A stretch of DNA of 8,687 bases, taken from NCBI GenBank assembly GCA_023424585.1, contig JAFADT010000724.1, positions 1-8,687 on the forward strand, written 5' to 3'. Numbering within the stretch: the first letter of the stretch is position 1; the number at the start of each line of letters is the position of its first letter. The translations under genes and the position numbers were made by a program. Shown here piece by piece: positions 1-6,386 of the stretch. Under the pieces are notes generated by a model. It was given only the letters and a program-made list of their open reading frames with translations, had not been told where the DNA came from and made no database searches. Source of the DNA: Pseudomonadota bacterium (GTDB lineage Bacteria > Myxococcota > Myxococcia > Myxococcales > Myxococcaceae).

Positions 1-808
1 GGGCCGCGTCGCGGGACGGAGGCGCGTCGAGCGCGGGCCCCGCCGGGGCCGCTCCGGGCGGGCGGACGGACAGCGGCGCCAGCTCTGCGGGCGTGCCCTG
101 GAGCCCCTCCTCCAGCGCCCGCGCGCCCACCTTCGCGCCGAAGATGAGGTCGAACGCGATGCCGTTGGCGCCCCCCGGCCGCGACGAGGGCAGCGTGCTG
201 ATGACCTCGCCCAGGGGCTTGAGGCGCGCGTTCAGGTCCGCCAGCCCCTGGTCGAAGTCCGTGAGGTCGAACGCCGCCCGCACCCGCCACAGCGCCACCC
301 CGCGCCGCACGTTCTCGCGCAGCCGGTGCTCCTCGTACTCGGTGAAGACGGCGCGCACCGCCGCGTCCAGCTCCAGCCGCTCCAGCGGATCCTCTTCCAC
401 GGCGGGCGGGGGTGACCCCAGCCGCGCCATGCGCCCCTCCATGTCGCCGGTGCGCTGGGTCAGCTCCGCGCCCTCCTCGCTCCGGGACGCCTCCCCGAGC
501 AGCGCCTGGAACGTGTCCAGCGCGTCCACCAGCGTGTCCAGGACCTGGTCGTCCAGCGTCAGCCGGCCCAGGCGCAGGCGGTCCAGCAGGTCCTCCGCCG
601 CGTGCGCCAGCTGGCTGATGCGCTCCTGGCCGAAGAGGCCCGACAGGCCCTTGAGCGAGTGCGCCGCGCGGAAGATGCCGTTGATGTGCTCGGGGTCGGC
701 CTCCTGGCCGCGCGCCTCGTCCAGGGCCAGGAGGTCGCGGCCCAGCGCGTCCAGGATCTCGGTGGCCTCGGCGACGAACTCCGCCAGCGCCTTGCCCCCG
801 GGCGTCAC
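1..808 (-). CDS. cheA: Chemotaxis-type histidine kinase CheA, N-terminal part (runs off the window)
   Basis: Only the first 269 codons are present; the gene continues beyond position 1. It encodes the N-terminus of a cytoplasmic CheA kinase, which autophosphorylates on an HPt histidine and passes the phosphate to CheY/CheB-type regulators. Residues about 5-110 form an HPt (P1) domain with the signature FRAAHSLKGLSGLFG, placing the phospho-accepting histidine at residue 50. A Pro/acidic linker follows at about 131-141. Residues about 170-228, containing GLADLNARLKPLGEVIST, look like a regulator-binding P2-type domain. The visible part ends in an Ala/Pro-rich linker (about 240-265). Dimerisation, ATPase and CheW-like domains should lie outside the window. 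The GTG start overlaps the response regulator's TGA by four bases (GTGA), suggesting translational coupling and shared function. No transmembrane segment is visible. CheA identity is strong; the chemosensory cluster it belongs to cannot be told from this fragment. Confidence 0.9.
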   Translation of the reverse strand, partial: MTPGGKALAEFVAEATEILDALGRDLLALDEARGQEADPEHINGIFRAAHSLKGLSGLFGQERISQLAHAAEDLLDRLRLGRLTLDDQVLDTLVDALDTFQALLGEASRSEEGAELTQRTGDMEGRMARLGSPPPAVEEDPLERLELDAAVRAVFTEYEEHRLRENVRRGVALWRVRAAFDLTDFDQGLADLNARLKPLGEVISTLPSSRPGGANGIAFDLIFGAKVGARALEEGLQGTPAELAPLSVRPPGAAPAGPALDAPPSRDAA

Positions 809-1179
809 AGCGGCTTCAGGAAGCGCCGCACGAGCGCCTCCAGCTCTTCCGGCTGGAAGGGCTTCACCAGGTAGCCGGCGGCGCCCAGCGCCATGCCCCG
901 CGAGCGGTCCTGCTCACGCCCCTCGGTGGTGACGATGATGAGCGGCACGTCCCGGTAGTTGGGGTTCTTCTTGACGAAGTTGATGAGCTCCAGCCCGTTG
1001 ATGTCGGGCATGTTGATGTCGGTGATGATGAGGTCGAAGCGCTGGCGCGGCAGCAGCTTCAGCGCCTCGAAGCCGCTGGCGGTGGTGACGGCCTCCACGC
1101 CTTCCACGGCCTCCACGGTCGCGGCGATGTGCTCGCGCGACACCTTGGAGTCCTCGACGATCAACACCTTGAACTTCAT
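805..1179 (-). CDS. CheY-like single-domain response regulator
   Basis: A 124-residue stand-alone receiver domain with no output domain, the usual size for CheY. Receiver landmarks are all present: acidic pair E9/D10 after the first strand (VLIVED), phospho-acceptor D54 in LIITDINMP, switch threonine T84 in LIIVTTEG, and invariant lysine K106 in LVKPF. It should be phosphorylated by a CheA kinase and act through protein-protein contact in the cytoplasm. The kinase encoded immediately downstream, with a GTGA overlap, is the obvious partner. The ATG start is supported by a GAGG motif eight bases upstream. The gene is 54 bp from the preceding M17-like gene, the only real gap between nusB and cheA, so it probably opens the chemosensory unit or is read through from the upstream operon. 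Which CheY paralogue it is cannot be decided from sequence alone. Confidence 0.93.
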   Translation of the reverse strand: MKFKVLIVEDSKVSREHIAATVEAVEGVEAVTTASGFEALKLLPRQRFDLIITDINMPDINGLELINFVKKNPNYRDVPLIIVTTEGREQDRSRGMALGAAGYLVKPFQPEELEALVRRFLKPL

Positions 1180-1191
1180 CGCGCGCGCCTC

Positions 1192-1225
1192 GGGGGCCGG
1201 ATGCTAGCAGAACCCCCACCCGGCC
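1192..1225 (-). terminator. Inverted repeat between the nusB block and the che genes (possible terminator or attenuator)
   Basis: The 54-bp gap holds two overlapping, mutually exclusive pairings: a perfect six-base arm pair at 1195-1200 and 1220-1225 (GGCCGG/CCGGCC, 19-nt loop), and a G5/C5 pairing of 1192-1196 with 1213-1217. No T-run follows, so it is not a classical intrinsic terminator. In DNA this GC-rich such short repeats can arise by chance. It is noted because it sits at the functional boundary. Confidence 0.25.
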
Positions 1226-1233
1226 GCTGTGCG

Positions 1234-1725
1234 TCAGCCCTTCCGGGATGACAGCGACCCGACAAGCCCCTTGTCCGCGAGGAGCGACACCCGTCCCCCC
1301 TTGAACGCGGGGAGGAACTGCCGCTGGTACGCCTCCGCGCGGGCGGAGTCGCTCAAGGAGGACCCCTGGGGCACCTCCAGCGCCACCGACTCCACCTTCG
1401 CGCGGCTCAAGACCCGGCCCGCCTCCGCCAGCGCCTCGCCCAGCGCGGCCGCGTCCAGGCGCTTCCGGGAGCCCAGCCCCACCACGAAGATGCGCGGCAC
1501 GGAGAGCTTCCCGTCCGACGGGAGGAGGAGCCAGTCGTCCTTCACGCCGGTGAAGAACCCGCCCTGGAGCACGCGCGACAGGGCGCCGCACAGCCGCCAG
1601 TCCACGAAGCCCGCGGAGGACGGCAGGGGGCGGTCGTCCTCGGCCACGAAGAGGCAGAGGGCGTCCACCCCACTCAGCGCGTCCAGGCCCTCCAGGCCCA
1701 CGTCCAGGGTCTGCGTCTGGCTCAC
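1234..1725 (-). CDS. Stand-alone M17 leucyl-aminopeptidase N-terminal-like domain protein
   Basis: A 163-residue protein that I match by pattern to the N-terminal (macro-like) domain of M17 leucyl aminopeptidases. It has an opening strand GVDALCLFVAED (about 19-30), a GGFFTG turn (55-60) and a hydrophobic strand followed by glycines, RIFVVGLGSRKR (78-89). Next comes an Ala-rich helix, EALAEAGRVLSRA (97-109), then a strand VESVALEVP (111-119). The C-terminal metallopeptidase domain with its metal ligands is absent and the protein stops normally at TGA, so it should have no peptidase activity. In M17 enzymes this domain helps hexamer assembly and in some cases binds DNA; any role here is unknown. 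The GTG start overlaps the nusB TGA by four bases (GTGA), implying coupled translation. No signal peptide or membrane helix is seen. It could be a structural or ligand-binding relic, or an unrelated alpha/beta protein. Confidence 0.72.
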   Translation of the reverse strand: MSQTQTLDVGLEGLDALSGVDALCLFVAEDDRPLPSSAGFVDWRLCGALSRVLQGGFFTGVKDDWLLLPSDGKLSVPRIFVVGLGSRKRLDAAALGEALAEAGRVLSRAKVESVALEVPQGSSLSDSARAEAYQRQFLPAFKGGRVSLLADKGLVGSLSSRKG

Positions 1726-2147
1726 GGCTTCCCGAGCGCCACCGCGACGCGGTCCAGGAGGCCGTTGACGAAGGCGCTCGACTCCTCGTTGCCGAAGTTC
1801 TTCCCCAGCTCCACCGCCTCGTTGATGGTCACCTTGCGGGGGATGTCCGGGCGGTACTTCAGCTCGAAGATGCCCACCCGCAGCACGTTCCGGTCGATGC
1901 GGGACATGCGGTCCAGGCGCCAGTTGTGGCTGTGGCGTTCAATCAGCGCGTCGATCTCCGCGCGGTGCGCCTCCACGCCCTCCACCAGCTCCCGGGCGAA
2001 CTTCACCGCGTCCGGCTCCGGCTTGCCCTCCTCCGCGGAGGCGGCCCACGCCGAGTCCAGGGCCTCCCGCGTGGTGGCGCCCTGGGTCATCTCCATCTGG
2101 TAGAGGGCCTGCAGCGCCCGCTCCCGTGCCGTTCTGCGCGCGCCCAT
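1722..2147 (-). CDS. nusB: Transcription antitermination factor NusB
   Basis: A 141-residue all-alpha protein of normal NusB length. NusB pairs with NusE (ribosomal protein S10) on boxA RNA and supports antitermination, mainly of rRNA operons. The N-terminus carries the family signature ARERALQALYQMEM (7-20). The C-terminal half holds the conserved block NWRLDRMSRIDRNVLRVGIFEL (75-96, core RIDRNVLRVGIFEL) and the segment TINEAVELGKNFGNEESSAFVNGLLDRVA (107-135). The ATG at 2147 was chosen because the family N-terminus begins there, five bases after the ribH stop. A purine-rich GAAAGGGG stretch overlapping the end of ribH can serve as ribosome binding site. The ribH-nusB adjacency is widely conserved in bacteria and is seen in E. 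coli. The stop overlaps the next gene's GTG. I have high confidence. Confidence 0.97.
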   Translation of the reverse strand: MGARRTARERALQALYQMEMTQGATTREALDSAWAASAEEGKPEPDAVKFARELVEGVEAHRAEIDALIERHSHNWRLDRMSRIDRNVLRVGIFELKYRPDIPRKVTINEAVELGKNFGNEESSAFVNGLLDRVAVALGKP

Positions 2148-2152
2148 CCCGG

Positions 2153-2653
2153 CTACCCCTTTCGCTCCGCGCCCGTCATGCGCGCGAAGAGGTTGACCAT
2201 CTCGATGCAGGCCAGCGTGGCCTCCGCGCCCTTGTTGCCCGCCTTCACGCCCGCCCGGTCGATGGCCTGCTCCACGGTATCGCACGTGAGCACGCCGAAC
2301 GTCACCGCCGCCGGCTTCGCGCCGGCCGCCGCGCTGAACGCCACCGAGCCGATGCCCTTGGCGCACTCGCCGGCCACGTAGTCGAAGTGGGGGGTGCCGC
2401 CGCGAATCACCGCGCCCAGGACGATGATGCCCGCGTACTGGCCGCCTTCGGACACGCGGCGGGTGAGGCCGGGCAGCTCATAGGTGCCGGGGCAGCGGTA
2501 CACGTCGATGGCGTCGTCCTTCACGCCATGGCGCACCAGGGTGTCCACGGCGCCCTTCAAGAGCTCCTCCGTGATGAAGCTGTTGAACCGGGACACGCAG
2601 ATGGCGAACCGGCCCAGGGGGGGGAGGAAGTCCCCTTCGAAATAGCGAGGCAT
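2153..2653 (-). CDS. ribH: 6,7-dimethyl-8-ribityllumazine synthase
   Basis: A 166-residue lumazine synthase. It condenses 5-amino-6-ribitylamino-uracil with 3,4-dihydroxy-2-butanone 4-phosphate, the penultimate step of riboflavin synthesis, and typically forms pentameric or icosahedral assemblies. Visible motifs are [12 protein letters not shown] (21-32, with the substrate-stacking Phe at 23), GTYELP (56-61, where many homologues have GAFE[IL]P), [14 protein letters not shown] (80-93, with catalytic His89), and the phosphate/C-terminal block [17 protein letters not shown] (119-135, with Arg133). The ATG at 2653 is preferred over an in-frame upstream ATG at 2998 because a strong AAGGAG lies six bases before it, and the extra upstream residues are a low-complexity shadow of ribE. 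The gene is 26 bp after ribE and 5 bp before nusB. The Tyr and Cys substitutions around GTYELP are mild and unlikely to inactivate the enzyme. Confidence 0.97.
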   Translation of the reverse strand: MPRYFEGDFLPPLGRFAICVSRFNSFITEELLKGAVDTLVRHGVKDDAIDVYRCPGTYELPGLTRRVSEGGQYAGIIVLGAVIRGGTPHFDYVAGECAKGIGSVAFSAAAGAKPAAVTFGVLTCDTVEQAIDRAGVKAGNKGAEATLACIEMVNLFARMTGAERKG

Positions 2654-2659
2654 GGCGCG

Positions 2660-2665
2660 CTCCTT
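2660..2665 (-). promoter_or_regulatory. Ribosome binding site fixing the ribH start
   Basis: AAGGAG on the minus strand, six bases upstream of the ATG at 2653 and inside the 26-bp ribE-ribH gap. It decides for the 166-residue RibH and against the longer in-frame form. Confidence 0.8.
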
Positions 2666-2679
2666 ACACCACCTGCCCC

Positions 2680-3345
2680 CTACCCGCGAGGGCTGAAACC
2701 CGCCGCCCGCACCACCGCCTCCGTCAGCCCCACGCCCTGGGCGGCGGCCTCCGGGGCGCCCCGGAGGGCGTACAGCCGGGCCACGTACTTGCCAATGAGG
2801 TCGCCCTCCAGGTTCACCTTCGCCCCGGGGCCCTTGCCGTGCAGCGTGGTGCGCTGCTGCGTCTCCGGAATCAGCTGCACCTGGAAGCGGTCCGCCCCCA
2901 CCGCGTTCACCGTGAGGCTGATGCCGTCGATGGTGACGGAGCCCTTCTCGATGAAGCAGGGCGCCAGCTCCGGGGGCAGCCGGAACACCATCACCCACGA
3001 GCCGCCCTCCGCGTACGTCTCCAGGACCTCGCTGACGGCGTCCACGTGGCCCGACACCAGGTGCCCGCCCAGCCGGTCCCCCAGGGCGAGCGCCCGCTCC
3101 AGGTTCACCCGGTCGCCCGCCTTCCGGGCCCCCAGGGTGGTGCGCCGCAGCGTCTCCGGGGCCGCCTGCACGCGGAAGGTGTCCCCGCCCCTCTCCACCA
3201 CCGTGAGGCAGGCGCCGTCCACGGCGATGGATTCACCCAGGGCGAACGCTTCCGCGCCCAGCGAGGTGCGAATCCAGTAGTCGGTCATCGCGCCAGAGGC
3301 GACGCGGCTGATGGTGCCAGTGTCCTGGATGAGGCCGGTGAACAT
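2680..3345 (-). CDS. ribE: Riboflavin synthase, alpha chain (two lumazine-binding domains)
   Basis: A 221-residue riboflavin synthase that dismutates two 6,7-dimethyl-8-ribityllumazine molecules to riboflavin; the active enzyme is a trimer. It shows the internal duplication of the family. Domain 1 (about 1-97) opens with MFTGLIQ and contains [12 protein letters not shown] (39-50) and ETLRRTTLG (64-72). Domain 2 (about 98-195) contains [12 protein letters not shown] (135-146) and [10 protein letters not shown] (159-168). The junction [10 protein letters not shown] (93-102) carries the conserved histidine at residue 100. The start is fixed by the family-invariant MFTG; the upstream Shine-Dalgarno sequence is poor (only a TAGAG-like stretch). 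It is 39 bp after ribD and 26 bp before ribH. The C-terminal 25 residues beyond the second domain are variable. Some databases call this gene ribC. Confidence 0.97.
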   Translation of the reverse strand: MFTGLIQDTGTISRVASGAMTDYWIRTSLGAEAFALGESIAVDGACLTVVERGGDTFRVQAAPETLRRTTLGARKAGDRVNLERALALGDRLGGHLVSGHVDAVSEVLETYAEGGSWVMVFRLPPELAPCFIEKGSVTIDGISLTVNAVGADRFQVQLIPETQQRTTLHGKGPGAKVNLEGDLIGKYVARLYALRGAPEAAAQGVGLTEAVVRAAGFSPRG

Positions 3346-3384
3346 GGCCGGACTCTAACGGATGCCCCGGCCGGGCGCTGGCCT

Positions 3385-4548
3385 TCAGAGCAGCGCGCGC
3401 AGGAGGACGTCCTCCCCCACCTTCTCCACCGTCAGGTCCTTCACGGCCAGGGCGTGGGCCATGTCCTTCACGCCCAGCTCGCCCGCCCACGTCAGGCCCC
3501 CCGCTCCCACCAGCTTGGGGGCGAGGAACAGGGCGAGCGCGTCCGCCAGGTGCTCGCGCAGCAGCGTGCCGTACAGCCCCGCGCCGCCCTCCACGAGCAC
3601 GTGGTTGAGCCCCTCCTTGCCCACGCGCTTGAGCACGGCCTTCAGGTCCACGCGGTCCTGCTTCGCGCGCACGTTCCACACCTCCACGCCCTGGGCCAGG
3701 AAGCGCCGGGCGCGCCGGCCCTCCGGATCCTCCAGCGTGGCGACGATGGTGCGGGCCGGGCTGCGCTGCGCGAAGACGGTGTGGCCCGGGGACAGCCGCA
3801 GGTGCGAGTCCACCACCACGCGCACCGGGTCCTTCCCGCCGCCGCCGGGCAGCCGCGTGGTGAGCTGCGGGTCATCCATGCGCACGGTGTTGGCGCCCAC
3901 GAGGATGGCGTCCACCTGGTTGCGCAGCCGGTGCACCCACGCGCGGGACGCCTCGCCCGTCACCCACCGCGAGTCCCCCGAGGGCGCGGCGATCTTCCCG
4001 TCCAGCGTCACCGCCGCCTTGAGCGTCACCCAGGGCAGGCCCGTGCGCATCATCTTGAGGAAGGGCCGGTTGAGCGCGTCCGCCTCCTCCTTGAGGACGT
4101 GCGTCACCACCGCCACGCCGCCGCGCTTGAGCCGGTTGAGCCCCTTGCCGCTGACCAGCGGGTTGGGGTCCGAGGACGCGCTGAACACGCGCCGCACGCC
4201 GGCCTCCAGCACCGCCAGGCTGCACGGCGGGGTGCGCCCGTAGTGGTCGCACGGCTCCAGCGTCGTGTAGAGGTCCGCGCCGCGCGCCTTGGAGCCCGCG
4301 GCCTCCAGCGCGACGACCTCCGCGTGCGCCGTGCCGGCCTTCTTGTGGTGGCCCCGCGCGATGATGCGGCCGCCCTTCACCAGCACCGCCCCCACCACGG
4401 GGTTCGGGCTGGTGCGGCCCAGGCCCTTGGCGGCCTCCTCCAGCGCGATGCGCATGAAGAACTCGGCCACCGCGCGGTCGAAGTCCGCCGCGCGCTTGGA
4501 GCGGGGGGCCTTCTCCGCCTGCAACCGTGACCGCGTGAGCAAGCGCAT
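3385..4548 (-). CDS. ribD: Bifunctional diaminohydroxyphosphoribosylaminopyrimidine deaminase / uracil reductase
   Basis: A 387-residue two-domain enzyme catalysing the deamination and NADPH-dependent side-chain reduction after GTP cyclohydrolase II in riboflavin synthesis. The deaminase domain (about 28-160) has TSPNPVVGAVLV (46-57), the zinc/catalytic motif HAE (75-77) and EPCDHYGRTPPC (98-109), giving zinc ligands H75, C100 and C109 and proton shuttle E77. The reductase domain (about 173-387) begins with TLKAAVTLDGKIA (175-187) and includes AILVGANTVRMDDPQLTTR (214-232) and LVEGGAGL (318-325). The protein carries about 30 basic residues before the usual beginning of the family. A shorter start at Met32 (position 4455) is possible, but the good AGGAAGGG site before 4548 supports the long form. 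It follows nrdR by 10 bp, an arrangement shared with E. coli. Confidence 0.97.
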   Translation of the reverse strand: MRLLTRSRLQAEKAPRSKRAADFDRAVAEFFMRIALEEAAKGLGRTSPNPVVGAVLVKGGRIIARGHHKKAGTAHAEVVALEAAGSKARGADLYTTLEPCDHYGRTPPCSLAVLEAGVRRVFSASSDPNPLVSGKGLNRLKRGGVAVVTHVLKEEADALNRPFLKMMRTGLPWVTLKAAVTLDGKIAAPSGDSRWVTGEASRAWVHRLRNQVDAILVGANTVRMDDPQLTTRLPGGGGKDPVRVVVDSHLRLSPGHTVFAQRSPARTIVATLEDPEGRRARRFLAQGVEVWNVRAKQDRVDLKAVLKRVGKEGLNHVLVEGGAGLYGTLLREHLADALALFLAPKLVGAGGLTWAGELGVKDMAHALAVKDLTVEKVGEDVLLRALL

Positions 4549-4552
4549 ACCG

Positions 4553-4560
4553 CCCTTCCT
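4553..4560 (-). promoter_or_regulatory. Ribosome binding site of ribD, overlapping the nrdR stop
   Basis: AGGAAGGG on the minus strand, four bases before the ATG at 4548 (eight from its AGGA core). It shares two bases with the nrdR TAG stop, so ribosomes finishing nrdR are placed at the ribD start. It supports the N-terminally extended RibD. Confidence 0.7.
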
Positions 4561-5062
4561 AACCGTCCTTGGGCGGAGTCACAGGCGGCTTCGCCTTGCG
4601 CTCACGCTCCTGGTCCTCGAGCAGGTCCTTCAGCTCGTGCATGAACTCGGAGATGTCCCGGAAGCTTCGGTACACGGACGCGAAGCGCACGTAGGCCACC
4701 TCGTCCAGCTGCTGTAACCGCCGCATCACCTGCTCGCCAATGGATGAGGAGGGCACCTCCTTCTCCCCCATCCCCTGGAGCATCCGCTCGATGTCCTCCA
4801 CCGTCGCCTCCAGCTGCGCGGCGGACACCGGGCGCTTCTCGCACGCCTTCTTCAGGCCGTTGAGGATCTTCTCGCGGTCGAAGGCCTCGCGGCGCCCGTC
4901 CTTCTTCACGATGAGCGGGTAGAGCTCCTCCACCCGCTCGTACGTGGTGAAGCGGCGCTTGCAGGCCAGGCACTCGCGGCGCCGCCGGATGACGGAGCCC
5001 TCGTGCGACTCGCGCGAGTCGATGACCTTGTTCTCGGGGTCCTGGCAGAAGGGGCAGCGCAC
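4559..5062 (-). CDS. nrdR: Transcriptional regulator NrdR (ATP-cone repressor of ribonucleotide reductase genes)
   Basis: A 167-residue NrdR. The family represses nrd (ribonucleotide reductase) operons by binding NrdR boxes according to ATP/dATP levels. The zinc ribbon is complete, with C3 and C6 (RCPFC), C31 and C34 (ECLAC), followed by the family motif RRFTTYER (36-43). An ATP-cone covers about 49-139, starting [17 protein letters not shown] and ending YRSFRDI. A charged C-terminal tail of about 25 residues is ordinary for the family. The start is GTG, fixed by the near-invariant RCPFC beginning; no clear Shine-Dalgarno sequence precedes it. With only nine bases from the glyA stop, translation probably depends on coupling to glyA. 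I saw no NrdR box in this window, and its target genes lie elsewhere. Confidence 0.97.
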   Translation of the reverse strand: MRCPFCQDPENKVIDSRESHEGSVIRRRRECLACKRRFTTYERVEELYPLIVKKDGRREAFDREKILNGLKKACEKRPVSAAQLEATVEDIERMLQGMGEKEVPSSSIGEQVMRRLQQLDEVAYVRFASVYRSFRDISEFMHELKDLLEDQERERKAKPPVTPPKDG

Positions 5063-5071
5063 GGGCTTGGG

Positions 5072-6328
5072 TTACTTCAGGCGCGAGGCGTACAGCGGGA
5101 AGCCCTGGGCCAACTCCTTCACCTGGCCCTTCACCCGCGCGAGCGCCGCGTCGTCCTGCGCGGCGTCCAGCGCCTGGCCGATGAGCCGGCCCACCACCGC
5201 CATCTCCGCCTCGCGCATGCCGCGCGTGGTGATGGCCGGGGTGCCCACCCGGACGCCGGACGTCGTCGTGGGCTTCTCCGGGTCGAAGGGGATCATGTTC
5301 TTGTTGACCGTGATGCCCGCCCTGCCCAGCACGTCCTCGGCCACCTTGCCGGTGAGCTTCTTGGCGCGCAGGTCCACCAGCATCAGGTGGTTGTCCGTGC
5401 CGCCCGAGCACAGCCGCAGGCCCGCGGACTTCAGCGCCTCCGCCAGCGCCTGCGCGTTGGACACGATCTGCTTCTGGTACGCCTTGAACTCCGGCGACAG
5501 CGCCTCCTTGAAGGCCACCGCCTTGCCCGCGATGGCGTGCATCAGCGGGCCGCCCTGGATGCCGGGGAAGATCTGGCTGTTGATGGTCTTCGCGTAGGCC
5601 TCACGGCTGAGCACCATGCCGCCGCGTGGGCCGCGCAGCGTCTTGTGCGTGGTGGTGGTGACGATCTCCGCGAAGGGCACCGGCGAAGGGTGCACGCCCG
5701 CGGCCACCAGGCCCGCGATGTGGGCCATGTCCACCAGCATGGCGGCGCCCGCCTTGTCGGCGATCTCCCGGAACCTCGCGAAGTCGAGCGTGCGCGGGTA
5801 CGCGCTCGCGCCCACCACCAGCACCTTGGGCTTGTGCTCCAGGGCCAGCGACTCCACCTGCGCGAAGTCGATGGTCTCCGTGTCGCGGGACAGGCCGTAG
5901 TGGACGACCTTGTAGAGCTTGCCGGAGAAGTTGAACGCCGCGCCGTGGGTGAGGTGGCCGCCGGAGTTCAGGTCCAGCGACAGCATGGTGTCGCCCGGCT
6001 TCATCAGCGCCATGAAGGCGCCCATGTTGGCCTGGCTGCCGGAGTGCGCCTGCACGTTCACCGCGTCCGCGCCGAACAGCTCCTTCGCGCGGGCGATGGC
6101 CAGGTTCTCCGCCACGTCCACCACCTCGCAGCCGCCGTAGTAGCGCTTGCCGGGGTAGCCCTCCGCGTACTTGTTGGTGAGCACGGAGCCCACCGCCTCC
6201 ATCACCGCCGGGCTGACGAAGTTCTCCGAGGCGATGAGCTCCAGCCCCTCCTCCTGACGCTCCGTCTCGTGCCGGAGCACCTGGGCGATTTCAGGATCCA
6301 CCTGGGACAGCGTGCGGGTGTTCTCCAT
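5072..6328 (-). CDS. glyA: Serine hydroxymethyltransferase
   Basis: A 418-residue PLP enzyme interconverting serine plus tetrahydrofolate and glycine plus 5,10-methylene-THF, the main cellular one-carbon source. Key features: [12 protein letters not shown] (29-40), the tetrahydrofolate/PLP segment [13 protein letters not shown] (54-66), SGSQANM (96-102), the D200/H203 pair in VDMAHIAG, and the Schiff-base lysine K229 in [14 protein letters not shown]. Its numbering matches the E. coli enzyme at D200, H203 and K229, which supports the chosen start. The ATG at 6328 has a perfect AGGAGG seven bases upstream; an in-frame ATG at 6379 would add 17 residues not typical of the family and is rejected. 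The 58-bp leader after rpiB is too short for a glycine riboswitch. nrdR follows nine bases after the stop. Confidence 0.98.
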   Translation of the reverse strand: MENTRTLSQVDPEIAQVLRHETERQEEGLELIASENFVSPAVMEAVGSVLTNKYAEGYPGKRYYGGCEVVDVAENLAIARAKELFGADAVNVQAHSGSQANMGAFMALMKPGDTMLSLDLNSGGHLTHGAAFNFSGKLYKVVHYGLSRDTETIDFAQVESLALEHKPKVLVVGASAYPRTLDFARFREIADKAGAAMLVDMAHIAGLVAAGVHPSPVPFAEIVTTTTHKTLRGPRGGMVLSREAYAKTINSQIFPGIQGGPLMHAIAGKAVAFKEALSPEFKAYQKQIVSNAQALAEALKSAGLRLCSGGTDNHLMLVDLRAKKLTGKVAEDVLGRAGITVNKNMIPFDPEKPTTTSGVRVGTPAITTRGMREAEMAVVGRLIGQALDAAQDDAALARVKGQVKELAQGFPLYASRLK

Positions 6329-6335
6329 GGGGTTG

Positions 6336-6341
6336 CCTCCT
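6336..6341 (-). promoter_or_regulatory. Ribosome binding site fixing the glyA start
   Basis: A perfect AGGAGG on the minus strand, seven bases before the ATG at 6328. It decides between this start and the in-frame ATG at 6379, which lies upstream of the site. It is the strongest ribosome binding site in the window and agrees with the high expression expected for GlyA. Confidence 0.85.
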
Positions 6342-6386
6342 GGCCTGCGAACGAAGGGAACTGCGAGGGGACGCTTCACCGGCCCG

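Noticed and set aside
93..932. A plus-strand open frame of 279 codons, rich in serine and arginine
   Set aside because: It is antisense to the cheA HPt/P2 region, whose minus-strand reading gives clear CheA motifs.
1083..1125. Short repeated GAGGCCGTG-like units in the CheY gene
   Set aside because: They encode an ordinary Val-Glu-Ala helix segment of the receiver domain and only reflect codon bias.
2839..4530. A plus-strand open frame of about 560 codons opposite ribE and ribD
   Set aside because: Same pattern: complete overlap with two confidently identified genes and a His/Arg/Ala-rich translation without motifs.
4549..4558. Possible FMN riboswitch ahead of ribD
   Set aside because: Only ten bases separate nrdR and ribD, so there is no room for a riboswitch in this operon.
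6329..6379. Longer GlyA starting at the ATG at 6379
   Set aside because: It would add 17 residues absent from the family, while a perfect AGGAGG precedes the ATG at 6328, and the E. coli numbering of active-site residues matches the shorter form.
6329..6386. Possible glycine riboswitch before glyA
   Set aside because: The gap is only 58 bp, too short for the aptamer, and no characteristic conserved core is visible.
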